From Isochrysis galbana (taxonomy: Eukaryota > Haptophyta > Isochrysidales > Isochrysidaceae), in contig CM030933.1 of NCBI GenBank assembly GCA_018136815.1, positions 868,001-932,000 of the forward strand: a stretch of DNA of 64,000 bases, written 5' to 3'. The translations under genes were made by a program, and so were the position numbers. Each line of letters opens with the position of its first letter. Position 1 is the first letter of the stretch. A model generated the notes under the pieces. The model had not been told where the DNA came from and made no database searches. It saw only the letters and a program-made list of their open reading frames with translations. Shown here piece by piece: positions 23,412 to 32,908 of the stretch.

Positions 23412-24736
23412 GGAGAGGCGAGTTGTCTACTCCGACAGGTGGGTGAATCGGCGACAGATGAGTCACGAGGACGCCGCGTCGTCGGTGGTGAGCGGGCCAG
23501 GCAGAGCGAGGGAGAGAGGCTCGGGTAGCAGCCGCTGCCGCCGCCGTCCACACGCGAGGGCAACAGAGAGCGGCCTTTACCCCCCCCCCCCCCTCCCCTC
23601 CTCCCCCTCCCGCGCGCCACCCGCTCCGCCTCTTCTCTCCTTTCGTCCGATTTATCTTCTTGCCAGCACACACCCCTCCGGTATCTAAGCGGGAGAAGAA
23701 GAAAACAACTCTTGAATGAAGATTCAGCGGACTACTCTCTAGAGGCTTGCGCTTCGCAGAGCGGCCCGCTTCGCAGAGCGCCCCCCCCCCCTTCCCATGG
23801 CTCCCAGAGCCATCCCCAAGCCCCAGAGGAAGCCTAAGCCGGCCCCTGGGCACTATACTATCCAGGCCCGCGATCTCCGCGCCAGAAACCGCGCAGCCGC
23901 GCTCGAAGACGTCCGGAAGGCTGCAGCGTACTGCCGAGCGAACAGCGTCGGAGCCAAAGCAGCAATGGCCACAGGGATGTTCCCGCTGGCAACGTGGCAT
24001 AAGGTCACAGGAGAGCTGCAGAAAGCGCAGGGGGACGAGCAACGAACGCGCGACTCACACTCACAGATTCTCACAAATGTAGAGCGGCGCAAGCTCGCTG
24101 CATGGATCAGGTGTCGTTCCGTCAATTGTCAATTGTGGGATGTGGGACATCAGTCGAATTGAGCGATCGAATGTCCACAGTTTTAAAATTAAAATTAAAT
24201 GCAGACTAGCATAACAACTTTTTCTCTCTGCTTCCCCCCGCGGTGCGTGTTCCCCCTCAGGGGGACGCCGCGTTAGCGCTATTCCCCTGCGTCTCCTCTA
24301 AGATCGACAACTACATAAACACTCGTTTTGAGAGATATTTCGCACGGATGACAATCACATCGGTGCACGCCGTGCATGGGCACGGCGCGATGTGCATCGG
24401 CCTCCCCCCGCGGGGGCGCCGTGCGTGCGCATAGGAACTTCCAGGAATGTGCACGCCGTGCGTTCACTCTTTCCGCGGGGGAACTCTGGGCGCAGAGGGC
24501 GGTCGGGAACCGTGGGGGCACCCCCTGGGACCGGGAAAGTATTACCGTATATTGCGAAAACACTAACGTAAACAACTGGCAGGCCTTTTGGTCTCTCCCC
24601 CCCCCCCCCGGGCCCCCTCCCCCTCTCCCCCTCCCCCTCTCATCGACCTACCAGAGAGAGAAGGCTCCTACTGTCTGCCTCCCTCCTCCCTCCTCGCTCA
24701 CCCTCCAGCTCTCTCCTCGGCCTCGTCTTCCTCGCG
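23412..24736. other. Intergenic region with a transposase-like fragment
   Basis: Between the leftward kinase and the Glu-rich gene. It holds the HTH fragment at 23797-24108 (own entry) and GC-rich short repeats around 24236-24500 (repeated CCCCGCGGGGGCG-type blocks). Nothing else is recognised. Confidence 0.5.
23797..24162 (+). pseudogene. Possible DNA-transposon-type HTH protein fragment
   Basis: 121-residue frame from ATG 23797. The N-terminus is basic (PRAIPKPQRKPKPAPGHYTI). It is followed by a helix-rich block (RKAAAYCRANSVGAKAAM, PLATWHKVTGELQKAQ) and the phrase ILTNVERRKLAAWIRC, which resembles the N-terminal helix-turn-helix segment of transposase-like proteins common in algal genomes. 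Similarity is lost near 24108, where the sequence becomes AT-rich, so it is either truncated or continues after a splice at ATCAG|GTGTCG. No catalytic DDE domain is present in the window. The assignment rests on pattern memory only. Confidence 0.35.
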
Positions 24737-26838
24737 ATGGTGGCGACTCGGCGCGCATCCGCACGGTCCTCCGTCCTCTCCTCTCGTGCTCCTGCTCGCT
24801 GGCTTCGTTCGACTTTCTCGCCACGGCCACCTGTCGACTGGACGCCGAGCGCAAGCGTTGCTCGCACGACTCGTTCCTCCTCCTGCTCCAAGGGCGCGGC
24901 GGAGGAGGCGGAGCTTGTTCGCGTTCCTGATACCGAGGAGGAGGCCCTTTCTCCGACCGAGGAGGCCACCACCACCACCACCGCCGACGAGGACTCCGGG
25001 CCTGTGGGAGGAGAAGAGAAGAACGAGAACTGTGCGTCGGACGCTGCCAGGCCTTCTTCTTCCCATCACGCCGGTTGCGGAGGTCGAGGAGCCAGCCGAG
25101 TCGATGGAGGAGGTCGAGACCGCCCCCGCGCTCGCTCTCACCGAGGACAAGGTAGCCGAGGAGGAGGACGAGAAGACGGAGAAGACGGAGAAGATGGAGA
25201 AGACGGCTGCGTCCGACGCACCAGCCGGAGAAGTCTTCACTCGGTTCGAGGAGGCCACGCAGCTGGAAGAGGCCACGCAGCTCGAGGAGGAGGAGAAGGA
25301 GGAGGCCGATACTGCCGAGGCGCCCGCTCCCACCGAGGCGAACGAAAAGGAGGAGGAAGGTGAGGATAAGACGGAGGAGAAGGGAGAGAAGACGTGAAGA
25401 CGTCCGACGCACCGGCCCAATGTGTGTTGGAGGTTGGAGGTGGCCACGCAGCTGGAGGAAGAGACCACTCAGCTCGAGGAGGAGGAGTTCGCGGAGACCG
25501 CAGCCGAGCAGACCTCCGAGGAGCCCGCCGCGACCGAGAACTCCACGGAGGCCTCGCGTGTGGTGGAGGACATTGCGTCCGACGCTCAAGCGGACGCTAT
25601 GCTGGAGCCCATCCTTGGCGACAAGGAAGACAACCTACTTTTATAAGTGGGGGTCAATGGGGGCCTCGCGCCCCCCTCTCTCCATCGCGGACACCCCCCG
25701 GGGTGGGCCCGTACAATCAACCCCAGCCCCTGCCCTTTGGCAGGGGCTGGGCAATCAACACTCTGGCCCAGACCCCTAGTGGGCGCGGGCCGAGACTCGC
25801 ACTCCCACGCCCAGCATGGGCCTGCCCTCGAGCTGACTCCCCCCCCTCCCCTGGTCGCCAGGCATACAGAGGCCACCGGGAGGCTCCAATGGCCAGCGTG
25901 GCAAGCGTGGGAGAGGCAGGGGGGCCAGGGGCTGAGCCCCAGCCTCCACTGCCCCCTGAGCTGCCCTTGCTGGCCCTCTGGGAGCCCCCAAAGGCCCTCT
26001 GAGAGCAGGCCGTGGCGCGCCGCATGGCGACGCGCCGCAGGGAGAGGGGCGGAGGAGAATGGAGAGAGGGAGAGGGGGGAATTTGCGCCCCCCCCGATGG
26101 AGTGCGGTAAGAAACGGGCCCCGTTTGCGTTAGCAAACGGGCGAAGGGGGGCGGCTGGCGACAGGAGGGGCGAGAAGAAGGGAGTGGCTCAAGACGTCCC
26201 TGTGGCAGGTATCGGGGGGCGCAGTCATTTATTTCTTCGAGGACTGCTCGCGGCGCGAGCTGTAAGGGCCGTTCTGCTTCACGACGAGAGGTCCCTCCCC
26301 CCCCCCCGGTGTTTTTCCCCGGAGAGTCGGCCGGCGTCGACCGGTCCGCCTCAATGGGTTTTCCCTCATTGTAACTTGTGGGGAGTTATAATGGGAGCCG
26401 GGGGTTTGCGAGGGGGGAGATTTGAAGGGATGCATATGTGTATGTGTCTGTGCCATCACTTCAAGGCGTGCGGGCAAGTGCGCTGAGGGGTGTCGTGATA
26501 GTACCGGGCTAGTGGGAGTAGTGGTACTAACGCTCAGTTGTTTTATTATTGGCGACAAGGAAGACGATGACATGTTTGACTTTTGGGATGTGGCCAAGGA
26601 GCCCGATGGGGCGAACGAGCAAGTTGAGGAGGAGGCCGCCGTCAACATTGTGGACTTGAGCGATGACGCGGCCGGTGTTTCCAATGACTCGATGCACATG
26701 GATCTGACCGACGAAGCGGTAGATGTGGCGGCCACGCCTTGTTCGACGAATAGTGAGTCGGCGGCACCTTGGGCCTTGCTCTGCCTTTGGTCCCTCCTTG
26801 CTGTCGTTCCCCCGCGCTCGTTCTCGCTCTCGTCGTAG
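24737..26838 (+). CDS. Glu-rich acidic low-complexity protein, interrupted by an insertion
   Basis: Starts at ATG 24737 (MVATRRASARSSVLSSRAPA, basic Ser/Arg leader). It then becomes strongly acidic in linked frames: EEAELVRVPDTEEEALSPTE, EEVETAPALALTEDKVAEEE, QLEEEEKEEADTAEAPAPTE, then ASDAQADAMLEPILGDKED up to 25631. The reading continues at 26549 as GDKEDDDMFDFWDVAKEPDG and VDLSDDAAGVSNDSMHMDLT. Between lie 917 bases of repeat with a 17-base target duplication that encodes LGDKED twice. At least one intron near 25050-25090 and another near 25390-25440 are needed to keep frame; I could not fix their ends. The family is unknown. The final stop used here (TAG 26836-26838) may not be the true end. 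Confidence 0.5.
25632..26548 (+). mobile_element. Dispersed repeat family A, complete-looking 917-bp insertion with 17-bp target duplication
   Basis: Flanked by direct repeats TTGGCGACAAGGAAGAC at 25615-25631 and 26549-26565, interrupting the Glu-rich gene. The start AACCTACTTTTATAAGTGG resembles the start of the copy at 37422. 25910-26190 matches 18465-18770. No terminal inverted repeats and no ORF of note were seen, so a non-autonomous retroposon or an introner-like element is possible. The 3' end contains TACTAAC followed by CAG at 26525-26536, a perfect branch-point and acceptor pair. Confidence 0.75.
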
Positions 26839-27369
26839 GTGTTCGTCGCTGCGGACCTTTCCCCCGCGCGAAGTCTACCCTCTCGCCCATTTCGGTTTAC
26901 GCACGTAGATTCCCTCCTTACTTTCTACCTACTCGTTCGCGGTAACCGTCGTTCGCCGTCGGCTCTTCCGTCGCATCGTCGCTCTCTTGTCGGCTTTCTC
27001 TTCCTTGTTTCCTTCCTTCTGTGTCTTCCCCGCCCAGGTGGGAAAAATACGTTCGTGTGGAGGAATGTTGGGTGAAAGTCGAGTGTGCGTGTCTCGGATT
27101 GTTGTCGGACTCGTCGGATTGGTATCCTGTCGGCCTCTGTCGCCTTCGTCCCTCGCCCCAGTCGCTCCTCGCTCCCTCGTTCTCGCTCTCGCTCTCGCTC
27201 AGTCGTAACCAGCAATCTTACAACACCAACCAAATCCACTCACTCACCCACTCACCCTCGCTATCCGCTATGTGCTATATGTCCGCTCCGTCTTCGTCTT
27301 CGCGCTCGCCGTCGAGCATCGAGCGTCGAGCGCGCTAGTGATGTAAAAGTTGGAGTGGTCTCTCGGCAG

Positions 27370-27455
27370 GGGTACCACGTTAGAAATTGTAGTCTTGTAA
27401 GAGGTCTTGTTGGCTAGCATCCCTAGCCGCATACACCGGACGAGCCATGCACCAA
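27370..27455 (-). repeat. Inverted fragment of dispersed repeat family A end
   Basis: The reverse complement reads GGTTGGTGCATGGCTCGTCC and continues with about 80% identity to 18775-18860. It contains the ATG at 27447 used as the first possible start of the uL5m frame. Confidence 0.7.
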
Positions 27456-28187
27456 CCGCGCACACCCCCATCGCGGGGTAGGGGCTCCGTTGCCGATGAG
27501 GCACGGTCCCTCAGCACTAGGATTAAACTAAGACAACAAGAAAACTCTGACATCCCTCCTCTCAGTGCGCTTCGTAACTCGGCTGTCGCACGACGAGCAG
27601 CGCGCGTGCTGCTCGCCGACAGCATGGCCTCGCGATACCGGATGTTCTACGACACGGTTGTCAGGCCGGATCTGCTCTCCAAGATGCAGTACAGCAATGT
27701 GCACATGATCCCCAAGATCGAGAAAGTAACCGTCAGCATAGCCACTCGCATGAAGCCGACTGGGCTTGACAACCCAATTGCTGCTGCGTTTGCGCTTGAG
27801 CTGATCACTGGGCAGCAGGCACAGCTTACGCGAGTAAAGCGGGCGAATGCAAAGTACAAAGTGAGACCCGGAGTCTTGGAAGGCGCCAAGGTCGTCCTCC
27901 ACGGAGACAACATGTATCACTTCATCGACCGTCTTGTGACTACGGTGCTGCCTCGCATTACAGACTTTGAGGGTCTTGACCGGCGCAGCTTCGACGCTCA
28001 CGGTGGATATACGATTGGGATTCGGGATTGGAGCAACTTTATTGAGGTGGAGTCGCAGCACGAGAACCTTCAGGTATTCGGCCTGCAACAGACCCCTGGT
28101 CTGGGTGTGCAGATAGTCACTTCTGCGGCATCGGAGTTGGAGGCGCACATGCTCCTGTCAGCCCTCAGGTTTCCCTTCAAGAAGTGA
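27447..28187 (+). CDS. Mitochondrial ribosomal protein uL5 (L5), nuclear encoded
   Basis: Large-subunit ribosomal protein that binds 5S rRNA or the central protuberance. The bacterial-type L5 fold is evident: SKMQYSNVHMIPKIEKVTV, ALELITGQQAQLTRVKRANA, KYKVRPGVLEGAKVVLHGD, MYHFIDRLVTTVLPRITDFE, HGGYTIGIRDWSNFIEVE, ending LLSALRFPFKK. The frame has 246 codons. The first ATG (27447) lies inside a dispersed repeat. The stretch from about 27580 (ALRNSAVARRAARVLLADS) looks like a mitochondrial presequence and is preceded by CCCTCCTCTCAG, a good acceptor. A 5' exon may therefore exist upstream, or translation may begin at ATG 27624 (MASRYRMFYD). The core is complete. This protein is encoded in mitochondrial DNA in many protists, so a nuclear copy implies gene transfer. 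Confidence 0.9.
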   Translation: MHQPRTPPSRGRGSVADEARSLSTRIKLRQQENSDIPPLSALRNSAVARRAARVLLADSMASRYRMFYDTVVRPDLLSKMQYSNVHMIPKIEKVTVSIATRMKPTGLDNPIAAAFALELITGQQAQLTRVKRANAKYKVRPGVLEGAKVVLHGDNMYHFIDRLVTTVLPRITDFEGLDRRSFDAHGGYTIGIRDWSNFIEVESQHENLQVFGLQQTPGLGVQIVTSAASELEAHMLLSALRFPFKK

Positions 28188-28659
28188 GCAGAGCCTATTA
28201 GAGGCCGCGGGGATGTGGTGAGGAATGGGGTCTTTATTTCAGCTCTTGAAACGGTAGAAAATGTGATACGATCGTTGAACGGCGGTGATGGTCGATGGTG
28301 GATCCAGATTTGATCGTTGCGATACTCCCGGGGAACTTTACCTTTACCTTTACCTTCAGGGAAAAACTTCTTAATGTTCGCGCAACACGCGCGGCCCTGG
28401 GTTGTTTAATTCGCACCCACGCTCGCTCTCTATCTCGCCCCGTCCTCCTGCCTTGCGGCTGCTCCCCTTGTAGCAGTGCTCTACACAGGAGATAGGGGCC
28501 CGCAGTGTGCAATGTGGACGTGGGATTGATATTGATTTAAAACCTTCTTCTTCAAGACTTTTTCTTAATGTTCCCGCCTCACCCGCTCACTCGTGGCCCT
28601 GTAGTCCTAAGTTCTAGGTTTTGGTGTGAGTGTGCAGCCACGCCCGCCCCCATCATCGC
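28188..28659. other. Intergenic region with a loose tandem duplication before a mobile-element copy
   Basis: Two segments beginning CTTCTTAATGTTC (about 28370) and TTCTTAATGTTCCCGC (about 28563) run in parallel for roughly 120-190 bases with similar order (GGCCCTG, a CGCCCC-rich block, TTGCGGCT). They may be 5' repeat units of the element that follows. Confidence 0.45.
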
Positions 28660-29340
28660 CCCCTGCTCCTACTTTGCGGCTTCTTCTATTCGAACTATCA
28701 GTAAACTGATAGGGTCATGGAGCGCGCGCCGCCGCCCTCCCTCGCTGCCGCTGTCCTCGCCGCGATGGACGAAGGCTTCATGGACACGCCGCTGTCGCTG
28801 AAGCGACCGCGCCAGGATGACCCCCCCAACCAGGTGGGCACAGGAGCCAGCGGGCCTCGCCCGCGCACCACAGAGAACAGCGCGACCAAGGCCTGCATGC
28901 GGGCAACAACCAGCATGCAGCACACCCACACCACCTCCCACAGCCACACCAGACACACCACACAAGAGGGAGGCTCCACTAGGGAAGGCCTCCAGGCCGG
29001 GACCCTACACAGCCGTGATACCGCCCTCGCGCTCCGGCGCGAGGGGCTGGCCCGGCGCCATCACGGACCATGGACATGACCCCCATGGGGACAGGTCGAT
29101 ACATTGCAGTGGAGCAGGGTGGGTGTCTCTGAGACAGAATACACAGCACTCCTCAAGCTTGAGAGAAGGAGTAAAATCCATAAACAACATGAAGAAAGAC
29201 GGAACACTGACGTTGGGGGTGAGCAACGAGATATCGACCCTGTCCCAAATCTAGTGAATGGAGTAAGACCACGTGTGACGTGTGACGTGTGTGTTTCAAC
29301 ATGTGAAGTGTCAAGTTGACTCAAGTAACCTCCAGGTGAC
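28660..29340 (+). mobile_element. 5' portion of a mobile-element copy facing the 31.6-kb copy
   Basis: The segment GATAGGGTCATGGAGCGCGC at 28708-28727 is shared with the reverse complement of the sequence around 31555. A 120-codon frame starts at ATG 28717 (MERAPPPSLAAAVL), parallel to MERATLPSPLSS at 31557. Just upstream lies the hairpin CTATCAGTAAACTGATAG. After about 29080 no shared coding sequence was seen. The right limit near 29340 is approximate. Confidence 0.55.
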
Positions 29341-29445
29341 AACGAAAGGTGCTAGCGGGGATGGGGATAATTGAACTGTGTGTGTGATGAGTGGTGAGGG
29401 GCTGTGGCTGCTGTGCATGTTGGTGTGGAAGGGCTGTGCATGACA

Positions 29446-31557
29446 TTAACATGTGAGGTACAAATGGGAGGGGCCGGCGCGGTCGGGGCAGGCGGCGGCG
29501 GGTTGCGAGCCGACGTCGAGAGGGCGCCATTGGAAGTCGGAGGAGGCGAGGTCGTGGGCGTAGGTGTCGTCGGGGAAGCCGTCGTAGGCGACGGTATGGC
29601 GGCGGCGGCCGGAGGCGTACGTATGCGCGTCGACGACGGTGCCGGCGTACCACGCCGGGGAGAGGCCGTAGCCAAGCGTCGAATCGAAAGTTATATGAGC
29701 GCGCCTTATGCTGTTGGGCCGTGGAGGGCTTCGGGAGTGCGCCGCGCACTTGTGAAGGTATTGGCATCCTCCGCCTAGGGCGCATTTGCCACTCTTTGGG
29801 CGCTTGGCCGGTGGCATGTCGTCGATGCGGGGGAATGCGCACGGGATGGTGCATGTTTCGCCTCGCCATGCCTCTTCAAGGCTATGCGAGCGGTTGCAAC
29901 GCTTTCCTTTGACGTTCATGGGGCATTTGCCCATCGGGAACCTCGTGCACGCACCCTTGCTCTCTGGTGCGATCACCTCGTGGAGGGTGCGCTTCGGGGG
30001 TGCCGCGCGGCGTGCCTGCTCGCGTTCGAGGCGCGCTTGGCGTTCCTCTTGGCATTCGCAAATGCGGAGGTTGGGGTGGAAGGCCGTCGCGTATGCCCTG
30101 GCGTATCCTTTGCAGCCCTTCGGGCCGGCGTGGATGCTCATGTTTTTCATGTCTCCTCCGAGTTCCTTGCAGTCGCGGAGTGTGTAGTCGAGCGGGTATG
30201 GGTTGCCATTCACGTTGAGTAGTATTTTGCGCGGGAAGTCGAACGTCGAAAAGTTGCCCGATCTTGGAGCGACGTAGCAGTGATACACTTCTTTTTTGCC
30301 TTGAGTTACGATGATGCCTTCCTTGGTGAGCACCTTGGTGCGCTCTTGGTTGCCTTTAAGGAAGATGAAGCCTTGGTGCTCGAGTGCCTTCGCTAGCGAG
30401 TTAATCGTGACGTAGTCTTTCATTTCAAATTTGTAGTTCCTTACCACGAGGTGCGCGGTCACATCCTTGAATGCGCTTGCCATCGACCTCGATGAGGCTT
30501 GAGGGAGCTCCTTCGCTTTGTCGTCGAAAGTTTGAAATTTGACGACCATCGGGTATTTTACCTCATTGAACGCGAAAACTCCCTGGTCCTTGAACTTGTT
30601 TTTGTATTGGCGTGCGCAGTCCGCCGAGACTAAGATTTCCCATGGCCCGGACGAGCTCTTGGCCAGGAATTCGGGCTCGAGGTCCACGCCCTCGAGCTTG
30701 TTGAGGTGTGCCACAATGGCGCTGAACGCCTCCTCGTCCTTGATCTTGAGCCCACGGTCCGTGGAGGTGAAGGTCATGATGATTTGCGAGTAGTCGTCCT
30801 CGTATTCTTGTTCGTTGTCGTGCTCATCCTCCCCTTGGGGGTTCGTCTGCGTTTTGCAAGCCGGGGGGTATCGGGTCAGCCTCTCTGGCGTATGGCTGGG
30901 CATCGTGCACGGTGGTTGTCCAGAGGCGGGGCTCCCAAGGGGCCTTGTCGCCTTGTCGATTGCCAAGGCTTCCAACCTTTGTTGTGTTTCTGTCTTTAGT
31001 AGTTTTGGTGTGTGTGCTGGTGAGTGCTCTGGTCTTTGGTGCCCGCGGGCCTCTTGTGTGCCGTCCTGCCTGCGCCTGTCGCGCTCGGCTGTGTCTTGAC
31101 AGGTGTGCGGTGCTTCGTTCGGTGCTCTCGCCATGTGTGCATGCGTATTGTTGTCTAGCTGTTGGGTCCAGCAGCGGATGCTGCATGGCTCCAGAGAAGT
31201 TTTGATGGTGGTCTGGCTGACCGGCCGGGACTGCGCCACGTACTTGCGTACGCGGACAGTGCCGCGGCTTTGTAGGGGCCCAGCCCGAAGGCTTTCCCTA
31301 TGGGAGTTCTGGCTCTGTGGCCTTGGGTGTGCGTGTGGTTGGCTGTGCTGGCAGGGTTGTGTTGAGGAGTTGTGTGGTGTTGGAGTGTGTTCAGTCCTTG
31401 TGGTGTTGTGGGCTCGGATCAGGTTGCGGCTCGCGGGTACCTGGGTTGGCGTGGCCCTGGGAGGTGGCTGCTGCGGCTGCGCGGCGTCCAGCATATCCTG
31501 GTCGGCCGGCGCGGTGGGGTGGGAGGAGAGAGGAGAGGGGAGCGTGGCGCGCTCCAT
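29446..31557 (-). CDS. Mobile-element ORF1-like protein with CCCH fingers and a Tudor-like tail
   Basis: 703 residues in one frame from ATG 31557 to TAA 29446. The N-terminal 230 residues are Pro/Gln/Thr/His-rich and probably disordered. The middle part is well ordered (FSAIVAHLNKLEGVDLEPEF, GPWEILVSADCARQYKNKF, LAKALEHQGFIFLKGNQERT) and could hold RRM-like folds. It continues with FPMGKCPMNVKGKRCNRSH and GGGCQYLHKC, Cys/His clusters of CCCH type as in nucleic-acid-binding ORF1 proteins. The C-terminal block (YAGTVVDAHTYASGRRRHTV, AYDGFPDDTYAHDL) resembles a Tudor-like barrel. A second copy of the start region faces it at 28717, which marks it as part of a repeat. No reverse transcriptase or transposase follows within the window, so the family (non-LTR retrotransposon is my first guess) is unproven. 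Confidence 0.6.
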   Translation of the reverse strand: MERATLPSPLSSHPTAPADQDMLDAAQPQQPPPRATPTQVPASRNLIRAHNTTRTEHTPTPHNSSTQPCQHSQPHAHPRPQSQNSHRESLRAGPLQSRGTVRVRKYVAQSRPVSQTTIKTSLEPCSIRCWTQQLDNNTHAHMARAPNEAPHTCQDTAERDRRRQDGTQEARGHQRPEHSPAHTPKLLKTETQQRLEALAIDKATRPLGSPASGQPPCTMPSHTPERLTRYPPACKTQTNPQGEDEHDNEQEYEDDYSQIIMTFTSTDRGLKIKDEEAFSAIVAHLNKLEGVDLEPEFLAKSSSGPWEILVSADCARQYKNKFKDQGVFAFNEVKYPMVVKFQTFDDKAKELPQASSRSMASAFKDVTAHLVVRNYKFEMKDYVTINSLAKALEHQGFIFLKGNQERTKVLTKEGIIVTQGKKEVYHCYVAPRSGNFSTFDFPRKILLNVNGNPYPLDYTLRDCKELGGDMKNMSIHAGPKGCKGYARAYATAFHPNLRICECQEERQARLEREQARRAAPPKRTLHEVIAPESKGACTRFPMGKCPMNVKGKRCNRSHSLEEAWRGETCTIPCAFPRIDDMPPAKRPKSGKCALGGGCQYLHKCAAHSRSPPRPNSIRRAHITFDSTLGYGLSPAWYAGTVVDAHTYASGRRRHTVAYDGFPDDTYAHDLASSDFQWRPLDVGSQPAAACPDRAGPSHLYLTC

Positions 31558-31954
31558 GACCCTATCCTTTTAACGATAGTTGGCTACGGCTCTCCTTGAC
31601 TTCGTGTCAAGTATTGCCAAGACCTTGGAGTGGGCCTTGGCTGCGCGAGCTCCGCGTGCCAGGAGCGCTTTTATTGCGCTATCGCGCGTCATTGGCAGTA
31701 TGGGTTGATTCCCAATACCGCCTGCCAAGCTGCCAAGCCCACCACCCAGCGGCAGAAGATGATTTCTGCTCTGGGTGGTGGTTTCCCGGCAGATGCGCTG
31801 TGAGGCGCTCTGGCTGGATCTTGGGCTTTCCTGCTCGCCGTGGCGTAGAGCGCCACGACGAAGCCCGTCCTGAGGCCGCCCACGGGTCTCGCCTCATCGA
31901 TCAGCGCCAGATCTGTGGCACTGTCAGAGGGAGGATGGCCGTCACAGCGGAGTC

Positions 31955-32245
31955 TCGTCAGCCACGAGTGGACGGCCGCGCCGGTGAGCTGATCCTAGTT
32001 CTCGATGCCGAGTTCGAGAGAGAGCGAATCCTGCGAGGGGCGGGTCGGGATGGTCGGGGTGGGGCCTCTGGTAGCCAGGGTAGCCGCGTGCGCGCACTGT
32101 GATGTGCTGGGTGGGCTGTGCGGGCAATGATGCCAGAGGCCAGAGAGTCAGGGGGTGGTCGGACTGTCGGCAGCCCGACACGGCGCTGCATCGGGCGGGA
32201 ATCAAATGCCGACTGTAGCTTAGATATAAAGGAACCGATCCCCCC
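31955..32245 (+). repeat. Approximately 290-bp direct repeat, copy 1 (partner 38606-38890)
   Basis: Both copies run from GTCAGCCACG through GGATGGTCGGGGTGGGGCCT and GACTGTCGGCAGCCCGACAC to GATATAAAGGAACCGATCC with about 95% identity by eye. It is non-coding. Confidence 0.85.
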
Positions 32246-32299
32246 GCGGGCGCGACCGCCAAATCTTTACGGGTAGAGCGTGAGTGCGCGTGACGGAGG

Positions 32300-32464
32300 G
32301 GGCGAGAGGGGGGGCGAATCGCACCATTTCTTGGCGAAGATTTTCGTAGCGTCAGGTAGCCCCCCCGGGAGGTTTTTTATTGGGCATCGCGCCACGGTCA
32401 AAAAATGCAGCCCAACCCTTACTAGTCGTTAAAAAGTAAAAAGCCCCTGTTTGACCGCCCTATA
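32300..32464 (-). repeat. Dispersed repeat, copy 2 (TATAGGGCGGTCAA family)
   Basis: The reverse complement starts TATAGGGCGGTCAAACAGG and matches 14231-14400, including the A-rich CAATAAAAAACCTCC segment and AAATCTTCGCCAAGAAATGG. It directly follows the 290-bp direct repeat. Confidence 0.8.
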
Positions 32465-32716
32465 AATATCCGCAAAAATAAATTATATCTGAGATGTGAG
32501 ATGTGCGCTTCGCGCCTCGTCGTCAACCTCGTCGTCAACGTTGTTTTTTCATCCGTAGAAACACGGTGAACAAGTGTTTCATATCTGGGCTGGAGGCTTG
32601 TTTGGGGGAGTAGGAGCAGCGGAGCAGCCGGCAGCCGATACTCCGTAGTCCGTAGAGCGTAGAGCGAGTACTTTACTCCGTTGCCGTCGAGACTCCGCCG
32701 GGCCCACAGCACTAAG

Positions 32717-32728
32717 GTTATATATACT
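32717..32728 (+). promoter_or_regulatory. SMC4: Possible TATA-like element of SMC4
   Basis: The sequence GTTATATATACT stands alone in otherwise GC/CT-rich DNA about 180 bases before the SMC4 ATG. Position and sequence suit a TATA box; there is no other support. Confidence 0.3.
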
Positions 32729-32908
32729 TCGACAAGAAGAAAACTCCAGCGCCCCCCCTCCCCCCCGCGGCGACGGGTAGACAAACTCAAACCCTCTCTC
32801 CCCCCTTCGGCCTCCCGCCCATTCCCTCCGCCCCTCTACCCCTCTTCCCCTCCGCCCCTCCGCCCTTCTCGGCCCCTCTTCCCCTCCGTCCCTCCGCCCT
32901 TCTCCGCA

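Larger units (their letters stand above)
31558..32908. other. Intergenic region made of shared repeats, upstream of SMC4
   Basis: 31558-31620 belongs to the ORF1 element's 5' end. 31955-32245 repeats 38606-38890. 32300-32464 is the inverted partner of 14231-14400. 32465-32908 is the SMC4 upstream region, ending in a C/T-rich leader from about 32745. Confidence 0.6.

Noticed and set aside
24588-25397. 269-codon frame as a single protein
   Set aside because: Its first half is Pro-rich out-of-frame translation. The acidic second half belongs with the gene starting at 24737 after a splice.
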